This document shows, in pieces, positions 1-6,245 of a DNA stretch of 9,400 nucleotides. Positions within the stretch are counted from its first letter, which is position 1. The number at the start of each line of letters is the position of its first letter. Source of the DNA: Faecalimonas sp. (GTDB lineage: Bacteria > Bacillota_A > Clostridia > Lachnospirales > Lachnospiraceae); NCBI GenBank assembly GCA_026169575.1, contig JAPFCT010000348.1:1-9400 (forward strand). Direction: 5' to 3'. The notes beneath the pieces are model-generated. The model was given only the letters and a program-made list of their open reading frames with translations. It was not told the DNA's origin and did not search any database. The position numbers were made by a program, and so were the translations under genes.

Positions 1-201
1 GAGGCGGCGCTTGACGATTCGAATGTAACACGTTTCGCAAAATATTTACATAAACTGACAACACATACCCAGTTTATCGTGATCACACACAGGCGTGGCA
101 CGATGACGGCGGCAGACCGGCTGTATGGGATCACGATGCAGGAAAAAGGAGTATCGACGCTGGTCTCTGTAAACCTTTTGGAACATGAGCTGGAAAAATA
201 G
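1..201 (+). CDS. smc: Chromosome segregation protein SMC, C-terminal end (5' truncated by window)
   Basis: The first 66 codons of the window are the last part of SMC, the ATPase that with ScpA and ScpB forms the bacterial condensin which organises and segregates the chromosome. The reading frame is open from base 1 and ends in TAG at 199-201. What is visible is the end of the ATP-binding-cassette head: the D-loop region EAALDDSNV at the first residues, then TQFIVITHRRGTM (about residues 23-35) with the switch histidine of the ABC fold, then the typical SMC tail ADRLYGITMQEKGVSTLVSV. The Walker A motif, hinge and coiled coils lie outside the window. Its stop codon is followed by only 13 bases before ftsY, so the two are surely co-transcribed. 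The smc-ftsY order is common in Firmicutes. Identification is by motif recognition and is very secure. Confidence 0.95.
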   Translation, partial: EAALDDSNVTRFAKYLHKLTTHTQFIVITHRRGTMTAADRLYGITMQEKGVSTLVSVNLLEHELEK

Positions 202-206
202 GAGGG
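201..206 (+). promoter_or_regulatory. Ribosome binding site of ftsY
   Basis: GGAGGG, sharing its first G with the smc stop codon, lies 8 bases before ATG 215. It favours this start over the in-frame ATG at 185, which lies inside smc, has no such site, and would add ten residues (MSWKNRRELY) not expected in FtsY. Confidence 0.85.
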
Positions 207-214
207 AACTGTAT

Positions 215-1147
215 ATGGGAGAAAAAAAGGGATTTTTCAAACGTCTGGTATCCGGACTTGCCAAGACAAGAGATAATATCGTGTCCGGAATCGACAGTAT
301 TTTTAATGGATTTTCAAGCATCGATGAAGATTTTTATGAGGAACTGGAAGAGATCCTGATCATGGGAGATCTGGGAATCCATGCAACGATGAAAATCATA
401 GAAGACCTGAAAGCGAAAGTAAAAGAAAATCATATCAAAGAGCCTGCGGAGTGCAAACAGCTTCTGATCGACAGTATCAAAGAACAAATGAGTATCGGTG
501 ATACTGCTTATGAGTTTGAAAACCGCACTTCCGTTGTGCTTGTCATCGGGGTGAATGGTGTCGGAAAGACAACAACGGTCGGAAAACTTGCCGGAAAGCT
601 CAGAGAAGAAGGAAAGAAAGTCGTTCTGGCAGCTGCAGATACGTTCCGTGCGGCTGCGGGAGAGCAGCTTACAGAATGGGCAAGAAGAGCAGACGCCTAT
701 ATGATCGGCGGTCAGGAAGGAGCAGATCCTGCGGCGATCGTCTATGATGCGGTGCAGGCTGCAAAGGCAAGGAAGGCAGACGTACTTCTCTGTGACACCG
801 CCGGACGTCTGCACAACAAGAAAAATCTGATGGAAGAACTGAAGAAGATCAACCGTATCATTGACCGGGAATTCCCTGATGCATACAGAGAAACGCTTGT
901 CGTATTAGATGGGACAACCGGGCAGAATGCGCTTGCGCAGGCGAGAGAATTCAAGGAGGCGGCAGATATCACAGGAATTGTCCTGACAAAATTAGACGGG
1001 ACCGCAAAAGGCGGGATCGCGGTTGCGATCCAGGCAGAGCTCGGCATACCGGTAAAATATATTGGTGTCGGGGAACATATCGAGGATCTTCAGAAATTTG
1101 ATCCGGATGAATTTGTCAATGCATTATTTACGACAGAGGAATCATAA
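215..1147 (+). CDS. ftsY: Signal recognition particle receptor FtsY
   Basis: This encodes a 310-residue SRP receptor GTPase. FtsY docks the SRP-ribosome complex at the inner face of the cytoplasmic membrane and hands nascent membrane proteins to the Sec translocon. The N domain occupies roughly residues 25-100 and the G domain follows. GTPase motifs are all present: P-loop GVNGVGKT (112-119), DTFRAAA (142-148), DTAGR (194-198), TKLDG (258-262) and the closing GVGE (284-287). The protein lacks the long acidic A domain of E. coli FtsY and has only a short basic N terminus (MGEKKGFFKRL), which is usual in Firmicutes, where it serves as an amphipathic membrane contact. It follows smc by 13 bases. 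Downstream there is a hairpin and then a convergent gene, so ftsY appears to be the last gene of this housekeeping operon. No odd residues were noticed. Confidence 0.98.
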   Translation: MGEKKGFFKRLVSGLAKTRDNIVSGIDSIFNGFSSIDEDFYEELEEILIMGDLGIHATMKIIEDLKAKVKENHIKEPAECKQLLIDSIKEQMSIGDTAYEFENRTSVVLVIGVNGVGKTTTVGKLAGKLREEGKKVVLAAADTFRAAAGEQLTEWARRADAYMIGGQEGADPAAIVYDAVQAAKARKADVLLCDTAGRLHNKKNLMEELKKINRIIDREFPDAYRETLVVLDGTTGQNALAQAREFKEAADITGIVLTKLDGTAKGGIAVAIQAELGIPVKYIGVGEHIEDLQKFDPDEFVNALFTTEES

Positions 1148-1162
1148 CTGAACAGCAAAAGA

Positions 1163-1201
1163 AACAACGGGCATGCTGCAGATTGCGGCATGCCCGTTGT
1201 T
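1163..1201. terminator. Bidirectional intrinsic terminator between ftsY and the AraC-family gene
   Basis: A perfect 14-bp inverted repeat (1163-1176 with 1188-1201) encloses an 11-base loop (1177-1187). The stem contains the GC-rich core CGGGCATGC. On the plus strand it lies 15 bases after the ftsY stop, but the following T-run is weak (TTGTTGTC). On the minus strand the stem is followed by TTTCTTTTG, a better U-tract, 21 bases after the stop of the AraC-family gene. The position between convergent genes supports a shared terminator, probably stronger for the minus strand. Confidence 0.85.
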
Positions 1202-1222
1202 GTCAGGATCAAACGATATTGG

Positions 1223-2461
1223 TCAAAGTTTCTTCTCGCTCTGTGACGTCCGGCGGATATTTTTTTTATAACTGCTGGGCGTGACGCCGACTGCTTTTTT
1301 AAACAGTTTTGTGAAATAGTTGACATCGTTCATCCCCACATTCCATGCAACATCCTGGATCTGAAGATCAGTTGTGTTTAACAGTTTCACTGCGATATGG
1401 ATCCGCTGCTGATTGATAAATTCAGTCAGTGTAATATCCAGTTCTTTTTTAAAGATTGTGGACAGATAGTTTGGATTTACATTCAGTACTTCCGCGACTG
1501 ATTTCAGCGAGAGCGGGTGATGCAGATTAAAGTGGATGTAATTTAACGCTTTCCGGATGACCGGACTGTAGTGCAGCATCGACTGGTTCTGGACGAGCAG
1601 ACAATATCTGCGGATCATATCAAGCATCAGCGCATTCAGATTTTCCACGGAGGAAGACGATTCGATCTGCAGGGCGTAGTCTGTCGAAATCTCATTCAGA
1701 TAAATCGGATGGACAAAGCTTTTTTCAGCGGCTTTCCGGCAAAGTGTATTTAAAATCACAAGGCGGTTTTTAGAATCGCGTACAAGATCCTCTGTCCGGC
1801 TCTCGAAGCGGGTAGTGCTGAAGGCGTGAAAAGATTTCAGTGCATTTCGTCTGTCTCCTCTGGAAATGGCATCGAGAAGTTCATTTTCCATCCGGTATCG
1901 TTCTTCCATGACATCCATAGAAAGGTATAGTTCTGGTGTGGATGTAAATTCATAACTGACATCATTTGGTCCCCAGTTTTCTGTGATGAAATGGACAAGG
2001 TAAGATTCCGGGCCTCCATACAGATAACTTCCGATCGTATTGATCGTGGCAATGATCGTCCGCATTTCGATCTCCGGAATCGTATTGTAGTAAGTGCGGA
2101 GGGAATCCAGCATATTTTCAGAAAGATGGTTTTTTAAAATGATCTCTGACAGAAAGGCATCATCTGCAGTCCGGGTAAGAAAAGGACCGATGTAGAAATA
2201 GCTGTCTGCAAGATCAGGATGTTTAAAAATTACATAATGTGAATAAAAATTGTCTTCCATGAAATAAATAGAATTATCACACATAATATGAGAAGACTCT
2301 GTGAGCAGACTTCGATAGTCAAAATCGCTCCAGATCTTCCTGCGGAGTCCGAAATCAATCTGCTCCAGATGTTCAAACGGAGGAGTCAGAACAGCGGACT
2401 GTACTTTCAGGGCAGAGTATAACAGGTCGGTGAGAAGGGAACAAATATTGATCTGTTTCAT
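1223..2461 (-). CDS. AraC-family transcriptional regulator of the adjacent hexuronate locus
   Basis: This is a 412-residue cytoplasmic regulator with no visible signal peptide or membrane segment. The last ~110 residues (about 300-400) form an AraC/XylS DNA-binding domain with two helix-turn-helix units: LSLKSVAEVLNVNPNYLSTIFKK for the first, and IQDVAWNVGMNDVNYFTKLFKKAVGVTPSSYKK for the second, the latter being the classic family signature. The N-terminal ~290 residues are not a simple AraC cupin. A middle stretch (about ENELLDAISRGDRRNALKSFHAF, then RDSKNRLVILNTLCRKAAEKSFVHPIYL) is of a kind seen in many Clostridia AraC regulators and presumably senses a ligand or mediates oligomerisation. 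The gene is divergent from the transporter gene, so control of the transport and catabolic genes, and probably of itself, is the likely job (inference from position). The inducer, perhaps a hexuronate or a pathway intermediate, cannot be read from the sequence. An upstream ATG at 2503 would add 14 residues but has no ribosome binding site. Confidence 0.93.
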   Translation of the reverse strand: MKQINICSLLTDLLYSALKVQSAVLTPPFEHLEQIDFGLRRKIWSDFDYRSLLTESSHIMCDNSIYFMEDNFYSHYVIFKHPDLADSYFYIGPFLTRTADDAFLSEIILKNHLSENMLDSLRTYYNTIPEIEMRTIIATINTIGSYLYGGPESYLVHFITENWGPNDVSYEFTSTPELYLSMDVMEERYRMENELLDAISRGDRRNALKSFHAFSTTRFESRTEDLVRDSKNRLVILNTLCRKAAEKSFVHPIYLNEISTDYALQIESSSSVENLNALMLDMIRRYCLLVQNQSMLHYSPVIRKALNYIHFNLHHPLSLKSVAEVLNVNPNYLSTIFKKELDITLTEFINQQRIHIAVKLLNTTDLQIQDVAWNVGMNDVNYFTKLFKKAVGVTPSSYKKNIRRTSQSEKKL

Positions 2462-2467
2462 GATAAT

Positions 2468-2473
2468 CTCCTT
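2468..2473 (-). promoter_or_regulatory. Ribosome binding site of the AraC-family gene
   Basis: AAGGAG on the minus strand lies 6 bases before the ATG at 2461. It decides this start over the in-frame ATG at 2503. Confidence 0.85.
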
Positions 2474-2494
2474 AAAATTGTTTTGTATACTATT

Positions 2495-2523
2495 AAAATA
2501 CATGAAAATATTACGAAAATCAA
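2495..2523 (-). promoter_or_regulatory. Candidate sigma-A promoter of the AraC-family gene
   Basis: Read on the minus strand, TTGATT (2523-2518) and TATTTT (2500-2495) are separated by exactly 17 bases and each match the consensus at 4 of 6 positions. Transcription would begin near 2488, giving a leader of roughly 27 bases before the start codon. The region is AT-rich, so chance matches are possible. Confidence 0.45.
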
Positions 2524-2524
2524 T

Positions 2525-2534
2525 GAGAATTCTC
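2525..2534. repeat. Perfect 10-bp palindrome in the divergent promoter region
   Basis: GAGAATTCTC is its own reverse complement. It sits immediately upstream of the candidate -35 box of the AraC-family gene and about 100 bases before the transporter start, a suitable place for a regulator to act on both directions. At 10 bp it could be chance. No second copy was seen in the other intergenic regions. Confidence 0.3.
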
Positions 2535-2553
2535 CTCTCGCTTAGAAAAAATA

Positions 2554-2571
2554 TGTGTTAAAGTAATAACA
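2554..2571. promoter_or_regulatory. Candidate operator 1: imperfect palindrome upstream of the transporter
   Basis: TGTGTT, six bases, then ATAACA form an imperfect 18-bp palindrome; the inner version TGTTA-N6-TAACA (2556-2571) is exact. It resembles in layout the palindrome at 4102-4119 before uxuA. It lies 66 bases before the transporter start codon, near where that gene's promoter should be. I see no convincing -35/-10 pair for the plus strand here (TTAGAA 2542 and TAATAA 2564 are poor), which would suit an activator-dependent promoter. Confidence 0.3.
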
Positions 2572-2625
2572 AGGTCAGCACAGACCGAAGAGCAAAACAT
2601 GCCGAAAGAAAAAGATTTTAGTTTT

Positions 2626-2631
2626 AGGAGG
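2626..2631 (+). promoter_or_regulatory. Ribosome binding site of the transporter gene
   Basis: A consensus AGGAGG lies 6 bases before ATG 2638. This favours the 466-residue product starting MASSANNN over in-frame starts at 2599 (no good site upstream) or 2632 (directly abutting the site). Confidence 0.85.
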
Positions 2632-2637
2632 ATGAAA

Positions 2638-4038
2638 ATGGCAAGTTCAGCAAACAACAATCAACCTTTCGGAATCAAAGATAAAATCGCTTACATGTGT
2701 GGAGATTTTGGTAACGATTTCTTCTTTATTCTGATCAGTCAGTTTTTGATGGTGTTCTACACAAGTGTGCTTGGAATCAACGCAGGTGTGGTAGGAACTT
2801 TATTCTTAGTAGCGCGTTTTGTGGATGCATTCACAGATATCGGAATGGGACGTATCGTAGACAGTTCCAAACCAGGAAAAGAAGGAAGATACCGTCCGTG
2901 GATCAGAAGAATGCGTATCCCGGTAGTTCTTGCAGGTGTACTTGTATTTGTTCCATGGGTGGCAAACCTTCCGTATGCACTGAAGATCGTTTATATCTTC
3001 GTGACTTATATTTTATGGGGAAGCTTCTGCTATACAGCGATCAACATTCCTTATGGTTCTATGGCTTCCGCAATCTCCACTGACCCGGTAGAGCGTGCAC
3101 AGCTTTCCACATTTAGAAGTGTAGGTGCAGCACTTGCGGGCGTTATCGTTGGATTTGTAGCGCCGATGATCGTATATGTAAAAGATGAGGCAGGAAATCA
3201 GGTATTAGTAGGAGAGCGTATGTTCATCCTTTCTCTTATTTTCGCTGTATGTGCATTCATTTGCTACACTATCTGCTACAAATGGTCTACAGAGCGTGTT
3301 GTGACAGAGACAAAGACAGTAGAGAAGAAGACTTCTGCAAAAGACCTTGTAAAAGGACTTGTTGGAAACCGCGCACTGGTATCTATCATTGTGGCAGCGA
3401 TCGTACTGCTTCTTGCAATGCTTCTTGCACAGTCTATGAACGTATATCTGTATCAGGATTACTTCAAAAACACAAAAGCGATGTCACTTGCAAGTTTATT
3501 AGGTACTGCATGTACATTGATTTTAGCGCCGTTTTCTGGTAAAATTACTAAGAGGTTCGGAAAGAAAGAAGCATCGAGTGCAGCATTACTTTTTGCAGCA
3601 GCTGTCTATGCATTCTTGTTTGTTGCAAAGATCAAAAACCCATGGGTATTCTGCGGAATCATCTTATTAGGAAACCTCGGAAGTGGTCTTTTCAACCTGA
3701 TGATCTGGGCATTTATCACAGATATCATTGATTATCAGACAGTGATGACAGGTTCGGAAGACGGAGGTACTGTCTACGGAGTTTACTCTTTTGCAAGAAA
3801 GCTTGGACAGGCTCTCGCAGGAGGACTTGGCGGATATGCACTTGCATTGATCGGTTATCAGTCAGGTACTGGTATCGATCAGACAGAAGCTGTAAAGAAC
3901 TCTATTTATGCGGTGGCAACAGGTGTTCCGGCAGTCGGATATCTGATCATTGCACTGATCCTGATTTTCTGGTATCCTCTTTCTAAGAAGAAACTGGAAG
4001 AAATCAGAGTAGAATTAGACAAAAGAGCGGCAAAATAA
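2638..4038 (+). CDS. GPH-family (glycoside-pentoside-hexuronide) cation symporter, probable glucuronide/hexuronate importer
   Basis: This encodes a 466-residue polytopic membrane protein, a normal length for the GPH family of the major facilitator superfamily, with about 12 hydrophobic segments and a hydrophilic central loop near residues 216-242 (rich in K, T and E). Family landmarks are visible: GDFGNDF near the N terminus (22-28), helix II with the paired acidic residues D63 and D67 in ARFVDAFTD (the spacing of the cation-binding aspartates of MelB), the loop motif EGRYRPWIR (82-90), AINIPYGSM (134-142), and TDIIDYQTVMTGSEDGG with the following GVYSFARKLGQALAG in the C-terminal half. These proteins move sugars with Na+ or H+. 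Substrate cannot be read directly; the neighbouring glucuronate enzymes and the cytoplasmic GH2 enzyme suggest a glucuronide or free hexuronate. It is the first gene of the plus-strand series, divergent from the regulator, and followed after 123 bases by uxuA without a clear terminator. Confidence 0.93.
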   Translation: MASSANNNQPFGIKDKIAYMCGDFGNDFFFILISQFLMVFYTSVLGINAGVVGTLFLVARFVDAFTDIGMGRIVDSSKPGKEGRYRPWIRRMRIPVVLAGVLVFVPWVANLPYALKIVYIFVTYILWGSFCYTAINIPYGSMASAISTDPVERAQLSTFRSVGAALAGVIVGFVAPMIVYVKDEAGNQVLVGERMFILSLIFAVCAFICYTICYKWSTERVVTETKTVEKKTSAKDLVKGLVGNRALVSIIVAAIVLLLAMLLAQSMNVYLYQDYFKNTKAMSLASLLGTACTLILAPFSGKITKRFGKKEASSAALLFAAAVYAFLFVAKIKNPWVFCGIILLGNLGSGLFNLMIWAFITDIIDYQTVMTGSEDGGTVYGVYSFARKLGQALAGGLGGYALALIGYQSGTGIDQTEAVKNSIYAVATGVPAVGYLIIALILIFWYPLSKKKLEEIRVELDKRAAK

Positions 4039-4101
4039 TTTGCGGTAAATACATCCGGCAGTCAGCATTATGGCTGCCTGTCGATATTCAAAGTGATATT
4101 T

Positions 4102-4119
4102 TGCGTTTCTTACAACGCA
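4102..4119. promoter_or_regulatory. Candidate operator 2: palindrome upstream of uxuA
   Basis: TGCGTT, six bases, then AACGCA form an 18-bp palindrome with perfect 6-bp arms. It lies 42 bases before the uxuA start, just ahead of an AT-rich stretch (4120-4131, including TAATAT and TATAAA) that could hold a -10 box. It could be an operator or a small RNA hairpin; the stem is not followed by a T-run, so a terminator is unlikely. It shares TGYGTT-N6-A...CA with the site at 2554-2571. A weaker stem (GGCAG 4057-4061 with CTGCC 4074-4078) also lies in this gap and has no T-run either. Confidence 0.35.
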
Positions 4120-4146
4120 TAATAATATAAATGCAAAAAGAAAATG

Positions 4147-4153
4147 AAAGGAG
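4147..4153 (+). promoter_or_regulatory. Ribosome binding site of uxuA
   Basis: AAAGGAG is 8 bases before ATG 4162. In-frame ATGs at 4144 and 4156 lie upstream of it or almost on it, so 4162 is preferred; it also places the conserved RWYGP motif at residues 6-10, close to the N terminus as in known UxuA proteins. Confidence 0.8.
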
Positions 4154-4161
4154 AAATGTGT

Positions 4162-5202
4162 ATGAAAATGACATTTCGCTGGTATGGACCAGACGATCCG
4201 GTAACGCTTGACAACATTCGTCAGATTCCTGGAATGACAGGCGTTGTGACAGCTGTATACAGCGTTCCGGTTGGAGAAGTGTGGCCGGTAGAAGAGATCG
4301 AGAAACTCAAAGCCCAGGTAGAAGCAAAAGGTCTTGAGATGGAAGTGATCGAGAGTGTTCCGGTTCATGAAGACATTAAGCTGAGAAGAGGCAATTATCA
4401 GCAGTATATTGAAAATTATAAGGAGAACATCAGACGTCTTGCAAAAGCAGGTGTGAAATGTATCTGCTACAATTTTATGCCGGTATTTGACTGGACAAGA
4501 TCACAGCTTGACAGAGAACTTCCGGACGGATCAAATGCACTTGTATATTACAAAGAGCATGTGGCTCAGATGGATCCTACAAAACTGGCGCTTCCAGGAT
4601 GGGATTCTTCTTACTCAACAGAAGAGATGGCGGAGCTGATCCAGGCATACAAGGATCTTGGAGAAGAAGGACTGTGGGAGAACCTCGCGTACTTCATCAA
4701 TGAGATCATGCCGACTGCAATCGAATTTGACGTCAACATGGGAATCCATCCGGATGATCCACCGTGGTCTATTTTCGGAATTCCGAGAATCATCACATGT
4801 GAAGAGAACATTGACCGTTTCTTAAGTCTCTATGATGACAAACATCACGGACTGACACTTTGCAGCGGAAGTCTTGGATGTGCAACATTCAATAATTACG
4901 CAGAGATGGTAAAGAAATATGCGGCAATGGGACGGATCCATTTTGCACATGTAAGAAATGTCAAGATTCTGGAAGATGGTTCCTTTGAGGAAAGTGCACA
5001 TTATTCACCGTGTGGATCGTTAGATATCGTTGAAATCTTAAAAGCATATCACGATGCAGGATTTGAGGGATATTTAAGACCGGATCACGGAAGAATGATC
5101 TGGGGTGAGACTGGAAAACCGGGATACGGACTGTATGACAGAGCATTAGGTGCAATGTACATGACAGGAATCTGGGAAACCCTTGATAAATTAGATAAAT
5201 AG
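4162..5202 (+). CDS. uxuA: Mannonate dehydratase
   Basis: UxuA (EC 4.2.1.8) removes water from D-mannonate to give 2-keto-3-deoxy-D-gluconate, the last step before KDG phosphorylation, in the cytoplasm. The 346-residue product is a TIM-barrel metalloenzyme of the shorter Gram-positive type (E. coli UxuA is nearer 394). The opening RWYGPDDPVTL, CYNFMPVFDWTR (102-113), GIHPDDPPW (194-202), CSGSLG (234-239), FAHVRN (261-266) and RPDHGR (306-311) are all family signatures. By comparison with structurally studied relatives, H196, C234, H263 and D308 are the expected divalent-metal ligands (Mn2+ or Fe2+), and all are present. It sits 123 bases after the transporter and 36 bases before uxuB, in pathway-consistent order. 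The gap before it contains a palindrome that may mark a second control point. No truncation or frameshift is visible. Confidence 0.97.
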   Translation: MKMTFRWYGPDDPVTLDNIRQIPGMTGVVTAVYSVPVGEVWPVEEIEKLKAQVEAKGLEMEVIESVPVHEDIKLRRGNYQQYIENYKENIRRLAKAGVKCICYNFMPVFDWTRSQLDRELPDGSNALVYYKEHVAQMDPTKLALPGWDSSYSTEEMAELIQAYKDLGEEGLWENLAYFINEIMPTAIEFDVNMGIHPDDPPWSIFGIPRIITCEENIDRFLSLYDDKHHGLTLCSGSLGCATFNNYAEMVKKYAAMGRIHFAHVRNVKILEDGSFEESAHYSPCGSLDIVEILKAYHDAGFEGYLRPDHGRMIWGETGKPGYGLYDRALGAMYMTGIWETLDKLDK

Positions 5203-5238
5203 TTCGTAAAAATTTTAAAGACTGGAGTGTGGAAAATT

Positions 5239-6084
5239 ATGAAACTTCCATTTCAAATTGATCTGAAAGATAAAGTAGTAGTTGTAACTGGAGCCGGCGG
5301 AGTTCTCTGTTCTATGTTTGCGGCAGCTGTTGCTGAGACCGGAGCAAAGGTTGCTCTCCTTGACTTAAATGAAGAAGCAGCGAAAGCAAATGCAGATGCA
5401 ATCGTCAAAGATGGCGGAATCGCAAAAGGATATGCATGCAACGTACTTCAGAGAGAGAGCATTGAAGCGGCAAGAGATGCAATCCTTGCAGACTTCGGAA
5501 CATGTGATATTCTGATCAACGGAGCTGGAGGAAATAATCCGAGAGCGACAACAGACAATGAGTTCTTCCACAAAGAAGACTTAAATCAGATGAAGACATT
5601 CTTTGATCTTGATGTATCCGGCGTTGAGTTTGTATTTAACTTAAACTACCTCGGCACATTACTTCCGACACAGGTATTTGCGCAGGATATGATGGACAAG
5701 AAAGGTGCAAGCATCATCAATATTTCCAGCATGAATGCGTTCACACCACTTACAAAGATTCCGGCTTACAGTGGAGCAAAAGCTGCCATCTCTAACTTTA
5801 CACAGTGGCTGGCAGTACACTTTTCAAAAGTGGGAATCCGCTGCAATGCAATCGCACCTGGATTCTTTGTATCAAAACAGAACGAAAAATTATTATTTAA
5901 CGATGACGGAACACCGACAGCACGTACAGAGAAGATTTTAAGAAATACACCGATGGATCGTTTCGGTAAATCAGAAGAGTTGATCGGTACATTATTATAC
6001 TTAATGTGCGAAGATGCTTCAAGCTTCGTAAATGGTGTGGTAATTCCGGTAGACGGAGGGTTCTCTGCTTACTCAGGCGTATAA
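5239..6084 (+). CDS. uxuB: SDR-type D-fructuronate reductase / D-mannonate oxidoreductase
   Basis: The predicted role is NAD(H)-dependent reduction of D-fructuronate to D-mannonate, between UxaC and UxuA. The 281-residue protein is a classical short-chain dehydrogenase: nucleotide-binding turn TGAGGVLC (17-24), acidic residue D42 at the end of strand 2 (LLDL), which favours NAD over NADP, NGAGG (94-98), catalytic S164, Y177 and K181 (YSGAK), and the C-terminal VNGVVIPVDGG. It is therefore not homologous to the long-chain E. coli UxuB but resembles the SDR-type enzyme of Bacillus hexuronate loci. One oddity is C24, where relatives usually have the last glycine of the turn. Start choice: ATG 5239 fits homologues (LPFQIDL close to the start); its ribosome binding site is weak, GGAG at 5224-5227 with an 11-base gap. 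A GTG at 5227 is an alternative. It ends in three consecutive in-frame stops (TAA TAG TAA). Other sugar-acid SDR activities cannot be excluded. Confidence 0.88.
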   Translation: MKLPFQIDLKDKVVVVTGAGGVLCSMFAAAVAETGAKVALLDLNEEAAKANADAIVKDGGIAKGYACNVLQRESIEAARDAILADFGTCDILINGAGGNNPRATTDNEFFHKEDLNQMKTFFDLDVSGVEFVFNLNYLGTLLPTQVFAQDMMDKKGASIINISSMNAFTPLTKIPAYSGAKAAISNFTQWLAVHFSKVGIRCNAIAPGFFVSKQNEKLLFNDDGTPTARTEKILRNTPMDRFGKSEELIGTLLYLMCEDASSFVNGVVIPVDGGFSAYSGV

Positions 6085-6110
6085 TAGTAATCAGATAGAA
6101 AAGACACATT

Positions 6111-6160
6111 GCCAATGCAGAAGAACATGCAGAGTCTGTTTTTCTGCATTGGCGTTCTTT
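6111..6160 (+). terminator. Intrinsic terminator-like hairpin between uxuB and uxaC
   Basis: GCCAATGCAGAAGAA (6111-6125) pairs with 6139-6153 to form a 15-bp stem, with one G-U pair, around a 13-base loop. It is followed by GTTCTTTA, a modest U-tract. It lies 27 bases after the uxuB stop. As uxaC continues the same pathway on the same strand, this probably reduces rather than abolishes readthrough, or uxaC has its own promoter. A second, smaller stem (GTCCGG 6186-6191 with CCGGAC 6207-6212) follows it. Confidence 0.75.
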
Positions 6161-6172
6161 ATCCTGGAAAGG

Positions 6173-6232
6173 ATGGAGATGAAGCGTCCGGAAGATGGAA
6201 AGCTGACCGGACAGATCAGAAATGTAAAATAA
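6173..6232 (+). CDS. Possible short leader ORF before uxaC (uncertain)
   Basis: An ATG at 6173 opens a 19-codon frame (MEMKRPEDGKLTGQIRNVK) that stops with TAA at 6230-6232, touching the uxaC ribosome binding site AAGGAG (6231-6236). AAAGG at 6168-6172 is 6 bases before the second in-frame ATG (6179), so a 17-residue product is the better guess. The frame contains the small GTCCGG/CCGGAC stem. Translation ending on the uxaC ribosome binding site could couple to uxaC expression. It may equally be a chance frame; I recognise no protein in it. Confidence 0.2.
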   Translation: MEMKRPEDGKLTGQIRNVK

Positions 6233-6245
6233 GGAGAAAATAATA

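Noticed and set aside
185..214. Earlier in-frame ATG for ftsY
   Set aside because: It overlaps the smc end and lacks a ribosome binding site; GGAGGG at 201-206 serves ATG 215.
314..814. 166-codon minus-strand frame opposite ftsY
   Set aside because: It is the complement of a clearly conserved GTPase gene, is rich in C, S, R and H as antisense shadows are, and shows no recognisable domain.
2599..2637. Earlier in-frame ATG for the transporter
   Set aside because: No good ribosome binding site precedes it, whereas a consensus AGGAGG serves ATG 2638; the extra charged residues are not needed by the family.
2462..2637. Catabolite-control (cre) site in the divergent promoter region
   Set aside because: I searched by eye for the TGNAANCGNWNNCA pattern and found no acceptable match; the palindromes present lack the central CG.
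4057..4078. Hairpin between transporter and uxuA as a terminator
   Set aside because: The stem is only about five pairs and no T-run follows, so it does not support transcription termination.
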